Of a stretch of 57,832 bases of DNA, positions 10,055 through 17,245 are shown piece after piece. A program made the position numbers and the translations under genes. The stretch is from Modicisalibacter radicis (GTDB lineage Bacteria > Pseudomonadota > Gammaproteobacteria > Pseudomonadales > Halomonadaceae): NCBI RefSeq assembly GCF_900961225.1, contig NZ_CAAHFN010000061.1, positions 1-57,832 on the forward strand. The letters are read 5' to 3'. Under the pieces are notes generated by a model. It was given only the letters and a program-made list of their open reading frames with translations. It did not search any database and was not told where the DNA came from. How positions within the stretch are numbered: position 1 is the first letter of the stretch; every line of letters begins with the position of its first letter.

Positions 10055-11701
10055 ATGACCGACCACGCGCCGCGCAGCCAGCTCGCCACCCATCGGGTCG
10101 ACAATCAACCACCCGCCCCCCGCGACCGCGACCTGTTCGCGCTCGATCGGCCGCTGCGCGAGGCGCTGGACCGCGAAGCCCCCGACTGGGTGGCACGACG
10201 GCTCGAGTCGCTGGGCGTCGCCGTGGGCAGCCGCGAAGTCCAGGCGCTGGGCGACGCCGCCAATCGCCACCCGCCCGAGCTGCGTCTGTTCGACCGGCAC
10301 GGCCGCCGCCTCGACGAGGTCGTCTACCACCCCGCCTACCATGAACTGATGCACCTGGCCTTCGACAACGGCTGGCATGCCGTGGCCTGGGAGGAGGAGC
10401 ACCACGGCGGCCATCAGGCGCATGTCGCCGCGCTCTACCTGCTGACCCAGGCCGAGCCCGGTTTCTGCTGCCCGGTGACCATGACCCATGCGGCGATTCC
10501 TGCGCTGCGCCGCGAGCCGCGGGTGTTCGACGAATGGCAGGCGCGGCTGCTGGCCTGGGATTACGACGAACGCGCGGTACCCGCCTGGGAAAAGCCCGCC
10601 GCTTCCCTGGGCATGGCAATGACCGAGAAACAGGGCGGCAGCGACGTTCGCGCCAACACCACCCAGGCCGAACGCACCGGCGACGGCTACCGGCTTACCG
10701 GCCACAAATGGTTCTGCAGTGCCCCGATGTCCGACGCCTTCCTGACCCTGGCGCAGACCGACGATGGCCTGAGCTGCTTCCTGGTGCCCCGCTTTACCCC
10801 CGACGGCCAGCGCAACGCCCTCGAGATTCAGCGGCTCAAGGACAAGTGCGGTAATCGCGCCAACGCCTCGGCCGAGATCGAATACCGCGAGGCCTACGCC
10901 GAGGCGGTCGGCGAGCCCGGCCGCGGCATTGCGACGATTCTCGAGATGGTCCAGCAGACCCGGCTCGACGCCGCTACCGCGCCGGCCGGCATGATGAGAC
11001 AGGCGCTGCTCGAGGCCTGGGAGCACGTGAACCGCCGCCAGGCCTTCGGCCGCCCCCTCGGCGAGCAGCCGCTGATGCGTCGGGTGGTCGCCGATCTGGC
11101 GCTGGAAAGCGAAGCCAGCCTGGCGCTGGTGATGCGCACCGCGCGGGCCTTCGACACCCCCGGGGACGCCCACGAACAGGCCCTGGCGCGACTGCTGCCG
11201 GCACTCGGCAAGTACTGGCACAACAAGCGTGGCCCCGGCTTCATGGCCGAGGCCATGGAGTGCCTGGGCGGCATCGGCTACGTCGAGGAGACGCCGCTCG
11301 CACGGCTCTACCGCGAGGCTCCGGTCAATTCGATCTGGGAGGGTTCCGGCAACGTGATCTGCCTGGACGTGCTGCGGGTATTCGATCGCCACCCGGAATG
11401 CTTCGACGCGTTGCGGGAGGAACTCGCCCCCGCACGCGGGTTGTCGCCGGCCTATGCGCGGGCCGTTGAGGCGCTGGAAAAGGCGTTCGGTGAACCGCGC
11501 GCAGCGCTCGAGGCCAACGCCCGCTGGCTGACCCAGCGCATGGCCCAGTGCCTTCAGGCGGCGCTGCTTCTGCAGCATGCGCCCAGCGAGGTCAGCGACA
11601 GCTTCTGCCGCAGCCGGCTCGGCGACACCGTCAGCCCGGTCTACGGCGTGCTGCCGATGGACACGCCGCTGGATGCGATACTCGCGCGCATCGAGCCCTG
11701 A
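10055..11701 (+). CDS. aidB: AidB-like acyl-CoA dehydrogenase
   Basis: Flavoprotein of the acyl-CoA dehydrogenase superfamily, 548 residues (E. coli AidB is 541). The N-terminus THRVDNQPPAP, ANRHPPELRLFD and YHPAYHELM, the flavin region GMAMTEKQGGSDV, GHKWFCSAPMSDAF and the C-terminal GGIGYVEE followed by APVNSIWEGSGN are all typical of AidB rather than short-chain dehydrogenases. AidB is part of the adaptive response to alkylation and also binds DNA; a metabolic role is possible. ATG has GGAGAGG upstream. Its stop codon shares a palindrome with the convergent exporter gene. Confidence 0.85.
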   Translation: MTDHAPRSQLATHRVDNQPPAPRDRDLFALDRPLREALDREAPDWVARRLESLGVAVGSREVQALGDAANRHPPELRLFDRHGRRLDEVVYHPAYHELMHLAFDNGWHAVAWEEEHHGGHQAHVAALYLLTQAEPGFCCPVTMTHAAIPALRREPRVFDEWQARLLAWDYDERAVPAWEKPAASLGMAMTEKQGGSDVRANTTQAERTGDGYRLTGHKWFCSAPMSDAFLTLAQTDDGLSCFLVPRFTPDGQRNALEIQRLKDKCGNRANASAEIEYREAYAEAVGEPGRGIATILEMVQQTRLDAATAPAGMMRQALLEAWEHVNRRQAFGRPLGEQPLMRRVVADLALESEASLALVMRTARAFDTPGDAHEQALARLLPALGKYWHNKRGPGFMAEAMECLGGIGYVEETPLARLYREAPVNSIWEGSGNVICLDVLRVFDRHPECFDALREELAPARGLSPAYARAVEALEKAFGEPRAALEANARWLTQRMAQCLQAALLLQHAPSEVSDSFCRSRLGDTVSPVYGVLPMDTPLDAILARIEP

Positions 11702-11712
11702 GGCCGGCCTCA
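11699..11712. other. 14-bp palindrome spanning two convergent stop codons
   Basis: TGAGGCCGGCCTCA is a perfect palindrome whose first three bases are the stop of the aidB-like gene and whose last three are, on the other strand, the stop of the LysE-type gene. Only eight bases separate the coding regions. Confidence 0.6.
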
Positions 11713-12318
11713 GCCGACCAGCACCCGCAGCGCCAGGGCGATCAGCAAGACACCGGTGATGCGGTTGATCCAGTGGGCGCGGGCCTGCAGCCACGGCAGC
11801 ACCGCGGAGTGCGACAGCGCCAGCGCCACCAGCACGTACCAGCCGCCGTCGATCAGCGTCGCCGTGGCGACGATCAGCGCCTTGGCGGGCCACGCCATGT
11901 CGGCGCTGACGAACTGGCTGAGCAGGGCGACGAAGAACAGGATCAGCTTGGGATTGCCCAGCGCCACCAGCACGCCGTCCCTGGCCGCCTGAACCGGACC
12001 GGTGGCGGTGCCCTGCGCCTCCAGCGCACCATCGCGCCCGGCGCGCAACGCCTTGATGCCCAGCCAGGCAAGGTAAGCCGCCCCACCCCAGGTGATCAGC
12101 GTGAACAGCATCGGCTGACGGCTGATAACCGCGCCCAGCCCCCATACCGTCAGCAGCGCGTACAGTCCCACGCCCATGGCATGGGCGAGGCTGGCGATCA
12201 CCCCCGGCGTGCGTCCGCCACCGAGCGTATGCCGCAGCACCATCGCCAGGCTGGGACCGGGCGACATCGCGCCCATCGCGCAGACGGCGGCGAGCGAAAA
12301 CCAGAGCGTCAGCGGCAT
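11710..12318 (-). CDS. LysE/RhtB-family amino acid exporter
   Basis: Inner-membrane exporter of 202 residues with six hydrophobic segments. The N-terminal SLAAVCAMGAMSPGPSLAMV contains the family PGP motif, followed by GVIASLAHAMGVGLYALL, GIKALRAGRDG and GNPKLILFFVALLSQFV, all typical of RhtB/LysE proteins that expel amino acids or related metabolites. The substrate cannot be told. It is a single gene, convergent with aidB and starting 22 bases downstream of the end of rnk on the same strand, so it may be co-transcribed with rnk. Confidence 0.82.
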   Translation of the reverse strand: MPLTLWFSLAAVCAMGAMSPGPSLAMVLRHTLGGGRTPGVIASLAHAMGVGLYALLTVWGLGAVISRQPMLFTLITWGGAAYLAWLGIKALRAGRDGALEAQGTATGPVQAARDGVLVALGNPKLILFFVALLSQFVSADMAWPAKALIVATATLIDGGWYVLVALALSHSAVLPWLQARAHWINRITGVLLIALALRVLVG

Positions 12319-12339
12319 GCGTTGCTCATCCTTCTTTCC

Positions 12340-12753
12340 TCAACGATGGAACTGACCCGATGCCTCCGGCTGCCAGAGGATCGCGTCGATGCGTAGCGTC
12401 TGCCGGCAGCCATCCACCCGCGGCCAGGTCACGCAGTCGCCGAGACAGCGCCCCAGCAGGTCGGCGCCCAGATCGGTGAACACCGACAGGCCGTCCCGGA
12501 TGCTGCCCAGCGAATGCGGAAAGACCAGGGTGCGGGTGGTCGAGCGTCCGTCGTTCGGATCGGTCAGGCGAATCCGGGTGTTCATGCTGACGACGCTGGC
12601 GGGCAGCTCCTGCGGATCGAATACGATCCCCAGGTCGAGCTTGCCCTGAAGCACCCCGGTCAGGCATCGATCGTCGATCTCGTCCATTTCATCGATCAAG
12701 CGTTGCAGGCGCTCAGCATCCAGCCGGTTCAGGGTCATTGCAGGGTGCAGCAT
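12340..12753 (-). CDS. rnk: Regulator of nucleoside diphosphate kinase (Rnk, GreA/GreB C-terminal family)
   Basis: 137 residues, matching Rnk length. An N-terminal coiled coil (DAERLQRLIDEMDEID) precedes the FKBP-like GreA/B C-terminal domain: VVSMNTRIRLTDP, TRTLVFPHSLGSIRDGLSVF, DLGADLLGRCLGDCVTW, and the terminal LWQPEASGQFHR. Rnk binds RNA polymerase in the secondary channel and influences nucleoside diphosphate kinase and alginate/exopolysaccharide output in Pseudomonas. The ATG has AAGGAG seven bases upstream. Two terminator-like hairpins lie upstream on the same strand. Confidence 0.82.
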   Translation of the reverse strand: MLHPAMTLNRLDAERLQRLIDEMDEIDDRCLTGVLQGKLDLGIVFDPQELPASVVSMNTRIRLTDPNDGRSTTRTLVFPHSLGSIRDGLSVFTDLGADLLGRCLGDCVTWPRVDGCRQTLRIDAILWQPEASGQFHR

Positions 12754-12792
12754 ATAGAGGCTCCTTCTCTTAATGCCATGTGCGTTAGCGCG

Positions 12793-12817
12793 AAAAAATC
12801 AGCCCGCCTCCGCGGGC
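12793..12817 (-). terminator. Terminator-like hairpin just upstream of rnk
   Basis: Minus strand GCCCGC-GGAG-GCGGGC (6-bp perfect stem) then TGA and six T residues. It sits only 40 bases before the rnk start, on the same strand, so it could act as an attenuator in an rnk leader or end an upstream transcript. Confidence 0.5.
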
Positions 12818-12945
12818 AGGCGCCGCGGGGGAGGACTGATATCGCGCGTTAATGATAAGCCGGAACGCCGACCTAAGTCAGCTCCGGGCCATTCGACCAA
12901 GGGACAAGGGCCGCCGTGCCGTCCTGAGCGGCGGAGCTGGCGCGC

Positions 12946-12978
12946 AAAAAAGGACCGGCGCCCGGGAAGGCGCCAGTC
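12946..12978 (-). terminator. Strong Rho-independent terminator on the minus strand, no obvious gene
   Basis: Minus strand GACTGGCGCC, six-base loop, GGCGCCGGTC gives a 10-bp stem (one T-G pair), followed by C and six T residues. This is as good as any terminator in the window, yet no protein gene feeds it from the right on the same strand. Confidence 0.65.
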
Positions 12979-13279
12979 AAACAGGGATGCTGGGATGCAT
13001 CGCCACCATTCTAGCGAGGCACGCCTCCCGCAATTGCGGGAACTGGAGCCGTTTACAGGGGTAAATTCAACTAATCGAGCGACGGAGAATAATCAATGAA
13101 AATATAAGCTTGAACTGCGCCTCAGCCGCCCATGAGCGACGCCGATCCCGCTCTACTCCCGCCATGACCCTGTCGACTGCAGCTCACTCGCGTCCAGAGC
13201 CGATGACGTTGCCGTGAACGTCGCGATGCGCACCCCATAGAGGCTTTGAAGGTAACCGAATGTGTACTAACGTAATAAG

Positions 13280-13300
13280 CAAGGGCACGTGACGCCCTTG
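13280..13300 (+). other. Leader hairpin ahead of the 70-residue ORF
   Basis: CAAGGGC and GCCCTTG form a perfect 7-bp stem with a 7-base loop, ending six bases before the AAAGGAG ribosome-binding site of the small gene at 13321. It could modulate translation or stabilise the message. Confidence 0.4.
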
Positions 13301-13320
13301 TACTGCAAAGGAGAGCACCA

Positions 13321-13532
13321 TGGATAAGCTGCAGAGAACCACGGAGACTGTCCCCGCCCGCCTGGGCATGATCTACAAATCCGGGCATGCGATCGCCACG
13401 GCACGACGCCTGGACGACGAAGGCCCGTTGAGCGTAGAGCAGGCCGCCAACGCGCGACGCGAAGCCGAGTACGTCGCCAGACGCAACGGCATCAAGGAAC
13501 CCCTTCTCCAGTTATGGAAGGTCATGCATTGA
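13321..13532 (+). CDS. Small hypothetical protein, 70 residues
   Basis: I do not recognise this protein. It has a strong AAAGGAG eight bases before the ATG, a leader hairpin upstream and a perfect terminator hairpin 46 bases downstream, so it looks like a genuine monocistronic gene. The product is soluble and basic, predicted helical, with an Ala/Arg-rich segment (QAANARREAEYVARRNG, about residues 40-57) and no Cys, signal peptide or membrane helix. Neighbours give no hint of function. Confidence 0.6.
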
Positions 13533-13863
13533 GCCTTTGATGGCGCCGCCGGGAAGGCAGGCCCGTCAACATGCTGCCCCGGCCGTGAACACGGCCGGGA
13601 TTTGCTTTTCTGGCGCTTCCTCCCGGGTCTGCATCGGCCTGCACGCTCATGGTGCCTTCCCGTTCCGGGCACTTTGAACTTGCTACTTTGGTGGCCCGCC
13701 CTTGGTCGAAGCCACCAGACCGACGCCAGTGATGGCCGCGCCCCGGCAGTTTCGATAACGATATGCATATGGAGAGAAAGAAATCCCCATATTAGCGGGG
13801 ATTTAAAAAACCCACCTACCCTTCGCAGGCTAAACAAAAACGAGCCCTCGGGAGCCTGCAGCC
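13533..13863. other. 331-base region between small ORF and sugar symporter
   Basis: Contains the terminator of the small gene (13578-13609), a self-complementary ATATGCATAT at 13761-13770 and an inverted repeat AAATCCCC-8-GGGGATTT at 13781-13804. These AT-rich elements lie 60-100 bases before the symporter gene and are the likely promoter/operator area of the symporter-arabinofuranosidase operon. No CGACTAA-type box like those upstream of araF is present. Confidence 0.4.
13578..13609 (+). terminator. Rho-independent terminator of the 70-residue ORF
   Basis: CCCGGCCGTG-AA-CACGGCCGGG is a perfect 10-bp inverted repeat (the effective loop is a few bases larger), followed by ATTTGCTTTT. It follows the small gene by 46 bases. 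Confidence 0.75.
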
Positions 13864-15273
13864 ATGAGCAACGCCAAACTCAGTATCCGGGAAAAGATCG
13901 GCTTCGGCATGGGCGATGCCGGCAACAACATGACGTTTGCCGCGGTCGTCATGTATCTCTCTTATTTCTATACCGATGTCTACGGCATCTCGCCCGCCGT
14001 GGTTGGCACCATCTTCATCTCCATGCGCTTCGTGGATGCCATTACCGATCCGATCATGGGTGCCCTGGCGGACCGGACCCGCAGTCGCTGGGGGCGATTC
14101 AGGCCGTATATCCTTTTCGTTCCCGTGCCCCTGGCCGCGGCCTGCGTCCTGATGTTCACCACGCCGGACTGGTCGGAGTCGGCCAAGATCGGCTACGCCT
14201 TCGCCACCTACTTTGCGATGTCGCTACTGTATACCGCGGTGAACATCCCCTACTGCGCCCTGGGCGGGGTGATCACCCACGATCACCGTGAGCGGGTTTC
14301 CTGCCAGTCCTATCGGTTCATCCTGGTCGGCGGCGCCTACCTGATTCTCAACAGCGGCCTGATGCCGCTGGTCGAATGGCTGGGCGATGGCGACCAGGCC
14401 CAGGGCTTCCAGTGGGCGATGCTGATCATGTCCCTGATCGCCCTGGCGATGTTCGCTTTCTGCTTCGCCACCGTTAAGGAGCGCATCCAGCCCCCCGTCT
14501 CCCAGCAGGAAGGTCTGCTGACCATCCTCAAGGCACTGGCCAGGAACGAGAAATGGCTGATCATTCTGGGCATCACTTTCCTGCAGGCACTGCAGTTCTT
14601 CCTCCGCCAGGGCGCGGCGATCTACTTCGCCACCTATGTACTGGGCCTGGGCGCTACCGGCATTTCCGTGTTCGTCACTTCCGGCGTGATCGGCAAGATC
14701 GCCGGCACCGCCATTTCCACCTGGTTCAGCAATCGCATCAGCAAGCGTAGCGTCTTCCTGGCCAGTACCAGCGCGCTGATTCTCGCCTCGGTACTGCTTT
14801 ATCTGGTACCGGGCAATCTGGCGATCCTGGCCACCGCGCTGTTCGTCATCGTCAACTTCATGCACGGCATCGGTACGCCGATCTCCTGGGCCTTGATGGC
14901 CGACGCCGAGGACTACGGCGAGTGGAAGACCGGCACGCGCAACACCGGCGTCGCCTTCGCCGGCAACCTGTTCTTCCTCAAGCTCGGCCTGGCCTTCTCC
15001 GGCGGCATGATCGGCTTCTTGCTGTCCTGGGGCGGCTATGAGGCAGGTGTCGAGCAACAAAGTGCCGATGCCCTCAATGCCATCAGCCTGATGCTGACGT
15101 TGATTCCGGCGGCCATCAGTCTGGTGCTGGCCATCGCCATCTGGTTCTTCGGCCTCGATGACCGGGCCATGGACCAGGTCCGACATGATCTGGAGGCCCG
15201 TCACGGTGACCGTGACGACGCTGACGAGTCGACCCTGACGCCTTCATCCGCCGGCGGCTCTGCGCTTTCCTGA
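13864..15273 (+). CDS. GPH-family sugar:cation symporter (MelB/XynB-like), probable arabinoside importer
   Basis: Inner-membrane glycoside-pentoside-hexuronide symporter, 469 residues, about 12 helices. Family features visible: IREKIGFGMGDAGNNMTF at the N-terminus, DAITDPIMGALADRTRSRWGRFRPY with the cation-site Asp residues, the central cytoplasmic loop (ATVKERIQPP), and DAEDYGEWKTGTR. It is followed after only 25-37 bases by a cytoplasmic arabinofuranosidase, so it probably imports short arabino-oligosaccharides or arabinosides. GGGAG precedes the ATG. The last 25 residues are hydrophilic and variable. Confidence 0.85.
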   Translation: MSNAKLSIREKIGFGMGDAGNNMTFAAVVMYLSYFYTDVYGISPAVVGTIFISMRFVDAITDPIMGALADRTRSRWGRFRPYILFVPVPLAAACVLMFTTPDWSESAKIGYAFATYFAMSLLYTAVNIPYCALGGVITHDHRERVSCQSYRFILVGGAYLILNSGLMPLVEWLGDGDQAQGFQWAMLIMSLIALAMFAFCFATVKERIQPPVSQQEGLLTILKALARNEKWLIILGITFLQALQFFLRQGAAIYFATYVLGLGATGISVFVTSGVIGKIAGTAISTWFSNRISKRSVFLASTSALILASVLLYLVPGNLAILATALFVIVNFMHGIGTPISWALMADAEDYGEWKTGTRNTGVAFAGNLFFLKLGLAFSGGMIGFLLSWGGYEAGVEQQSADALNAISLMLTLIPAAISLVLAIAIWFFGLDDRAMDQVRHDLEARHGDRDDADESTLTPSSAGGSALS

Positions 15274-15310
15274 GCCAACGCTTCTTGTAAACGACGCCAT
15301 GGAGAACACC

Positions 15311-16825
15311 ATGCACACCCGAGTGACCCTGCATCGCGACTTCGTCATCAGCGAGATCGACGACCGCCTCTACGGCGCCTTTCTCGAGCACATGGGCCGA
15401 GCCATCTACAACGGCATCTACGAGCCCGGCCACCCCGAGGCGGACAACGATGGTTTTCGCCGCGACGTGCTCGGCCTGGTCAAGGAGCTGGCGCCCCCCA
15501 TCGTGCGCTACCCGGGCGGGAACTTCGTCTCCGCCTACAACTGGGAGGATGGCATCGGCCCGCGCGAGGAGCGCCCGGTACGCCTCGACCTGGCCTGGCA
15601 CAGTCGCGAATCCAATCAGGTGGGTATCCACGAGTTCGCCGACTGGTGCGAGCGGGCCGGCATCGACATGATGCTGGCGGTCAATCTCGGCTCGCGCGGC
15701 ATCGACGCCGCCCGCAACTTCCTCGAATACGTCAACCACCCCGAGGGCAGCGCCTGGAGCGACCTGCGGATTCGCAACGGCCGTCGGGCGCCGTGGAACG
15801 TCAAGCTCTGGTGCCTGGGCAACGAGATGGACGGTCCCTGGCAGGTCGGCCACAAGAACGCCGCCGAATACGGGCATCTCGCCAACGAGACAGGCAAGGC
15901 CCTGAAGGCCTACGACGGCAGCCTCGAGCTGGTCGCCTGCGGCTCCTCCAACCCCGACATGGCCAGCTACCCCGAATGGGAAGCCACCGTGCTCGACCAC
16001 TGCTACGAAACGGTCGACTACATCTCGCTGCACATGTACTTCACCAACTATGCCGACGACCTGGGCAGCTATCTGGCGCTCAACGAGAAGCTCGACCGCT
16101 ACATCGGCTCTATCGCCGGCGTGATCGACTACATCAAGGCCAAGAAGCGCTCCACCAAGGACGTGCACATCTGCTTCGACGAGTGGAACGTCTGGTATCA
16201 CAGCACCGAACGCGACAAGCGCATCCTCCAGGGCAACGACTGGCCCTTCGCGCCGGCGATCCTCGAGGACGCCTACAACGTCGAGGATGCCCTGCTGATC
16301 GGCTGCGTGCTCAACACCTTCATCCGCCGTTCCGACCGCGTGCGCATCGCCTGCATCGCGCAGCTGGTCAACGTCATCGCACCGATCATGACCGAAAGCG
16401 GCGGCAGCGCCTGGCGTCAGACGATCTTCTACCCGCTGTATTTCGCATCGCGTTTCGGCCGTGGCAAGGCGCTGCGACTGGCCGTCGACAGCCCCACCTA
16501 TCAGGCCGGCGAACTCGGCGATGTCGCTTACCTGGACGTTTCCGCCGTGCACGACGAAGCACAGGGGAGCATCGCCCTGTTCATCGTCAATCGTCACCCC
16601 GACGAGGCGCTCGATCTCGATGTCGATCTCGGCGGCTTCACGGCCTGCCGGCTCGAGGAGCACCAGACCCTCGACTACCCCGACATGAAAGCGGCCAACA
16701 CCGCCGAGCGCCCCGACCATGTGCGCCCCACCACGGGCCGGGGGCTCAGCGTCGACGGCACGGCGCTCGAGGGCAGAGTCGCGCCGCTGAGTTACCACAT
16801 GGTGCGTTTGTCGGTAGCCGATTAA
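15311..16825 (+). CDS. abfA: Alpha-L-arabinofuranosidase, GH51, intracellular
   Basis: Retaining glycosidase releasing L-arabinose from arabinofuranosides. The 504-residue protein has GH51 clan-A motifs: RYPGGNFVSAYNWEDG at 66-81, WCLGNEMDGPWQ with the acid/base Glu172, and FDEWNVWY with the nucleophile Glu291. No signal peptide, so it acts in the cytoplasm on what the upstream symporter imports; the arabinose released would feed the 1-dehydrogenase and dehydratase encoded at the left of the window. An ATG four codons earlier (15299) lacks a ribosome site, while 15311 has GGAGAA just ahead. Ends at a strong terminator. Confidence 0.9.
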   Translation: MHTRVTLHRDFVISEIDDRLYGAFLEHMGRAIYNGIYEPGHPEADNDGFRRDVLGLVKELAPPIVRYPGGNFVSAYNWEDGIGPREERPVRLDLAWHSRESNQVGIHEFADWCERAGIDMMLAVNLGSRGIDAARNFLEYVNHPEGSAWSDLRIRNGRRAPWNVKLWCLGNEMDGPWQVGHKNAAEYGHLANETGKALKAYDGSLELVACGSSNPDMASYPEWEATVLDHCYETVDYISLHMYFTNYADDLGSYLALNEKLDRYIGSIAGVIDYIKAKKRSTKDVHICFDEWNVWYHSTERDKRILQGNDWPFAPAILEDAYNVEDALLIGCVLNTFIRRSDRVRIACIAQLVNVIAPIMTESGGSAWRQTIFYPLYFASRFGRGKALRLAVDSPTYQAGELGDVAYLDVSAVHDEAQGSIALFIVNRHPDEALDLDVDLGGFTACRLEEHQTLDYPDMKAANTAERPDHVRPTTGRGLSVDGTALEGRVAPLSYHMVRLSVAD

Positions 16826-16844
16826 ACGCCGAGCGCGATGCAAG

Positions 16845-16886
16845 AAAAAGCGGGTAGTCGGTGGGTCCGACTACCCGCTTTTTTAT
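16845..16886 (+). terminator. Strong terminator after the arabinofuranosidase gene
   Basis: AAAAGCGGGTAGTCGG and CCGACTACCCGCTTTT form a 16-bp perfect stem with a 5-base loop, flanked by an A run and a T run. It would work in both directions. Confidence 0.92.
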
Positions 16887-17245
16887 TAGCGATGGCCATG
16901 GCATGGCTGTAAAAAGAGCACCATGTTTTTAAACACGCCCATATGAAGACACTCAAACCCTTAAACCACGAACACAGCCTCTTTGCAAGATTAAGCTACT
17001 AGCAGCTCTCACATTAAGTTACCGTCTTCACCAGGCTGCCTATAACAATGCTTCAACTCACTTTAAGTGGTGCAGAAACCACCCCACCAATGAGCCAATG
17101 TCAGGTTGGGACATTCTCCGCCTCCCTTTACTCTACCCACGGTATTTATCGGTTCGTCATGCTGCCTATCATGGCAGTTGCTAATAAAGCTTTTTAGATT
17201 CATACCGAATCGAATACACATAACAGACCGGGGAAAGGATGGTCC
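16887..17245 (+). promoter_or_regulatory. AT-rich leader/promoter region of the pga operon
   Basis: About 360 bases between a strong terminator and pgaA with clearly lower GC than the flanking genes. It must hold the pga promoter and, by analogy with other pga operons, possibly a long 5' leader. A small inverted repeat CTGCC-TATCAT-GGCAG lies near 17161-17177. AAAGGA precedes the pgaA ATG. I cannot fix -35/-10 elements. Confidence 0.45.

Larger units (their letters stand above)
12754..13320. other. 567-base gene-poor region upstream of rnk and of a 70-residue ORF
   Basis: No protein gene is convincing here. The stretch holds two minus-strand terminator-like hairpins (listed separately), a palindrome CCCGCAATTGCGGG near 13027-13040, an AT-rich patch at about 13060-13110 that could contain a promoter, and a CAAGGGC/GCCCTTG hairpin at 13280-13300 in the leader of the small gene at 13321. 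The combination suggests non-coding transcription on the minus strand. Confidence 0.4.

Noticed and set aside
13122..13388. Minus-strand frame of 88 codons overlapping the 70-residue gene
   Set aside because: No ribosome site, odd composition; the plus-strand frame has the better signals. It does not explain the minus-strand terminators.
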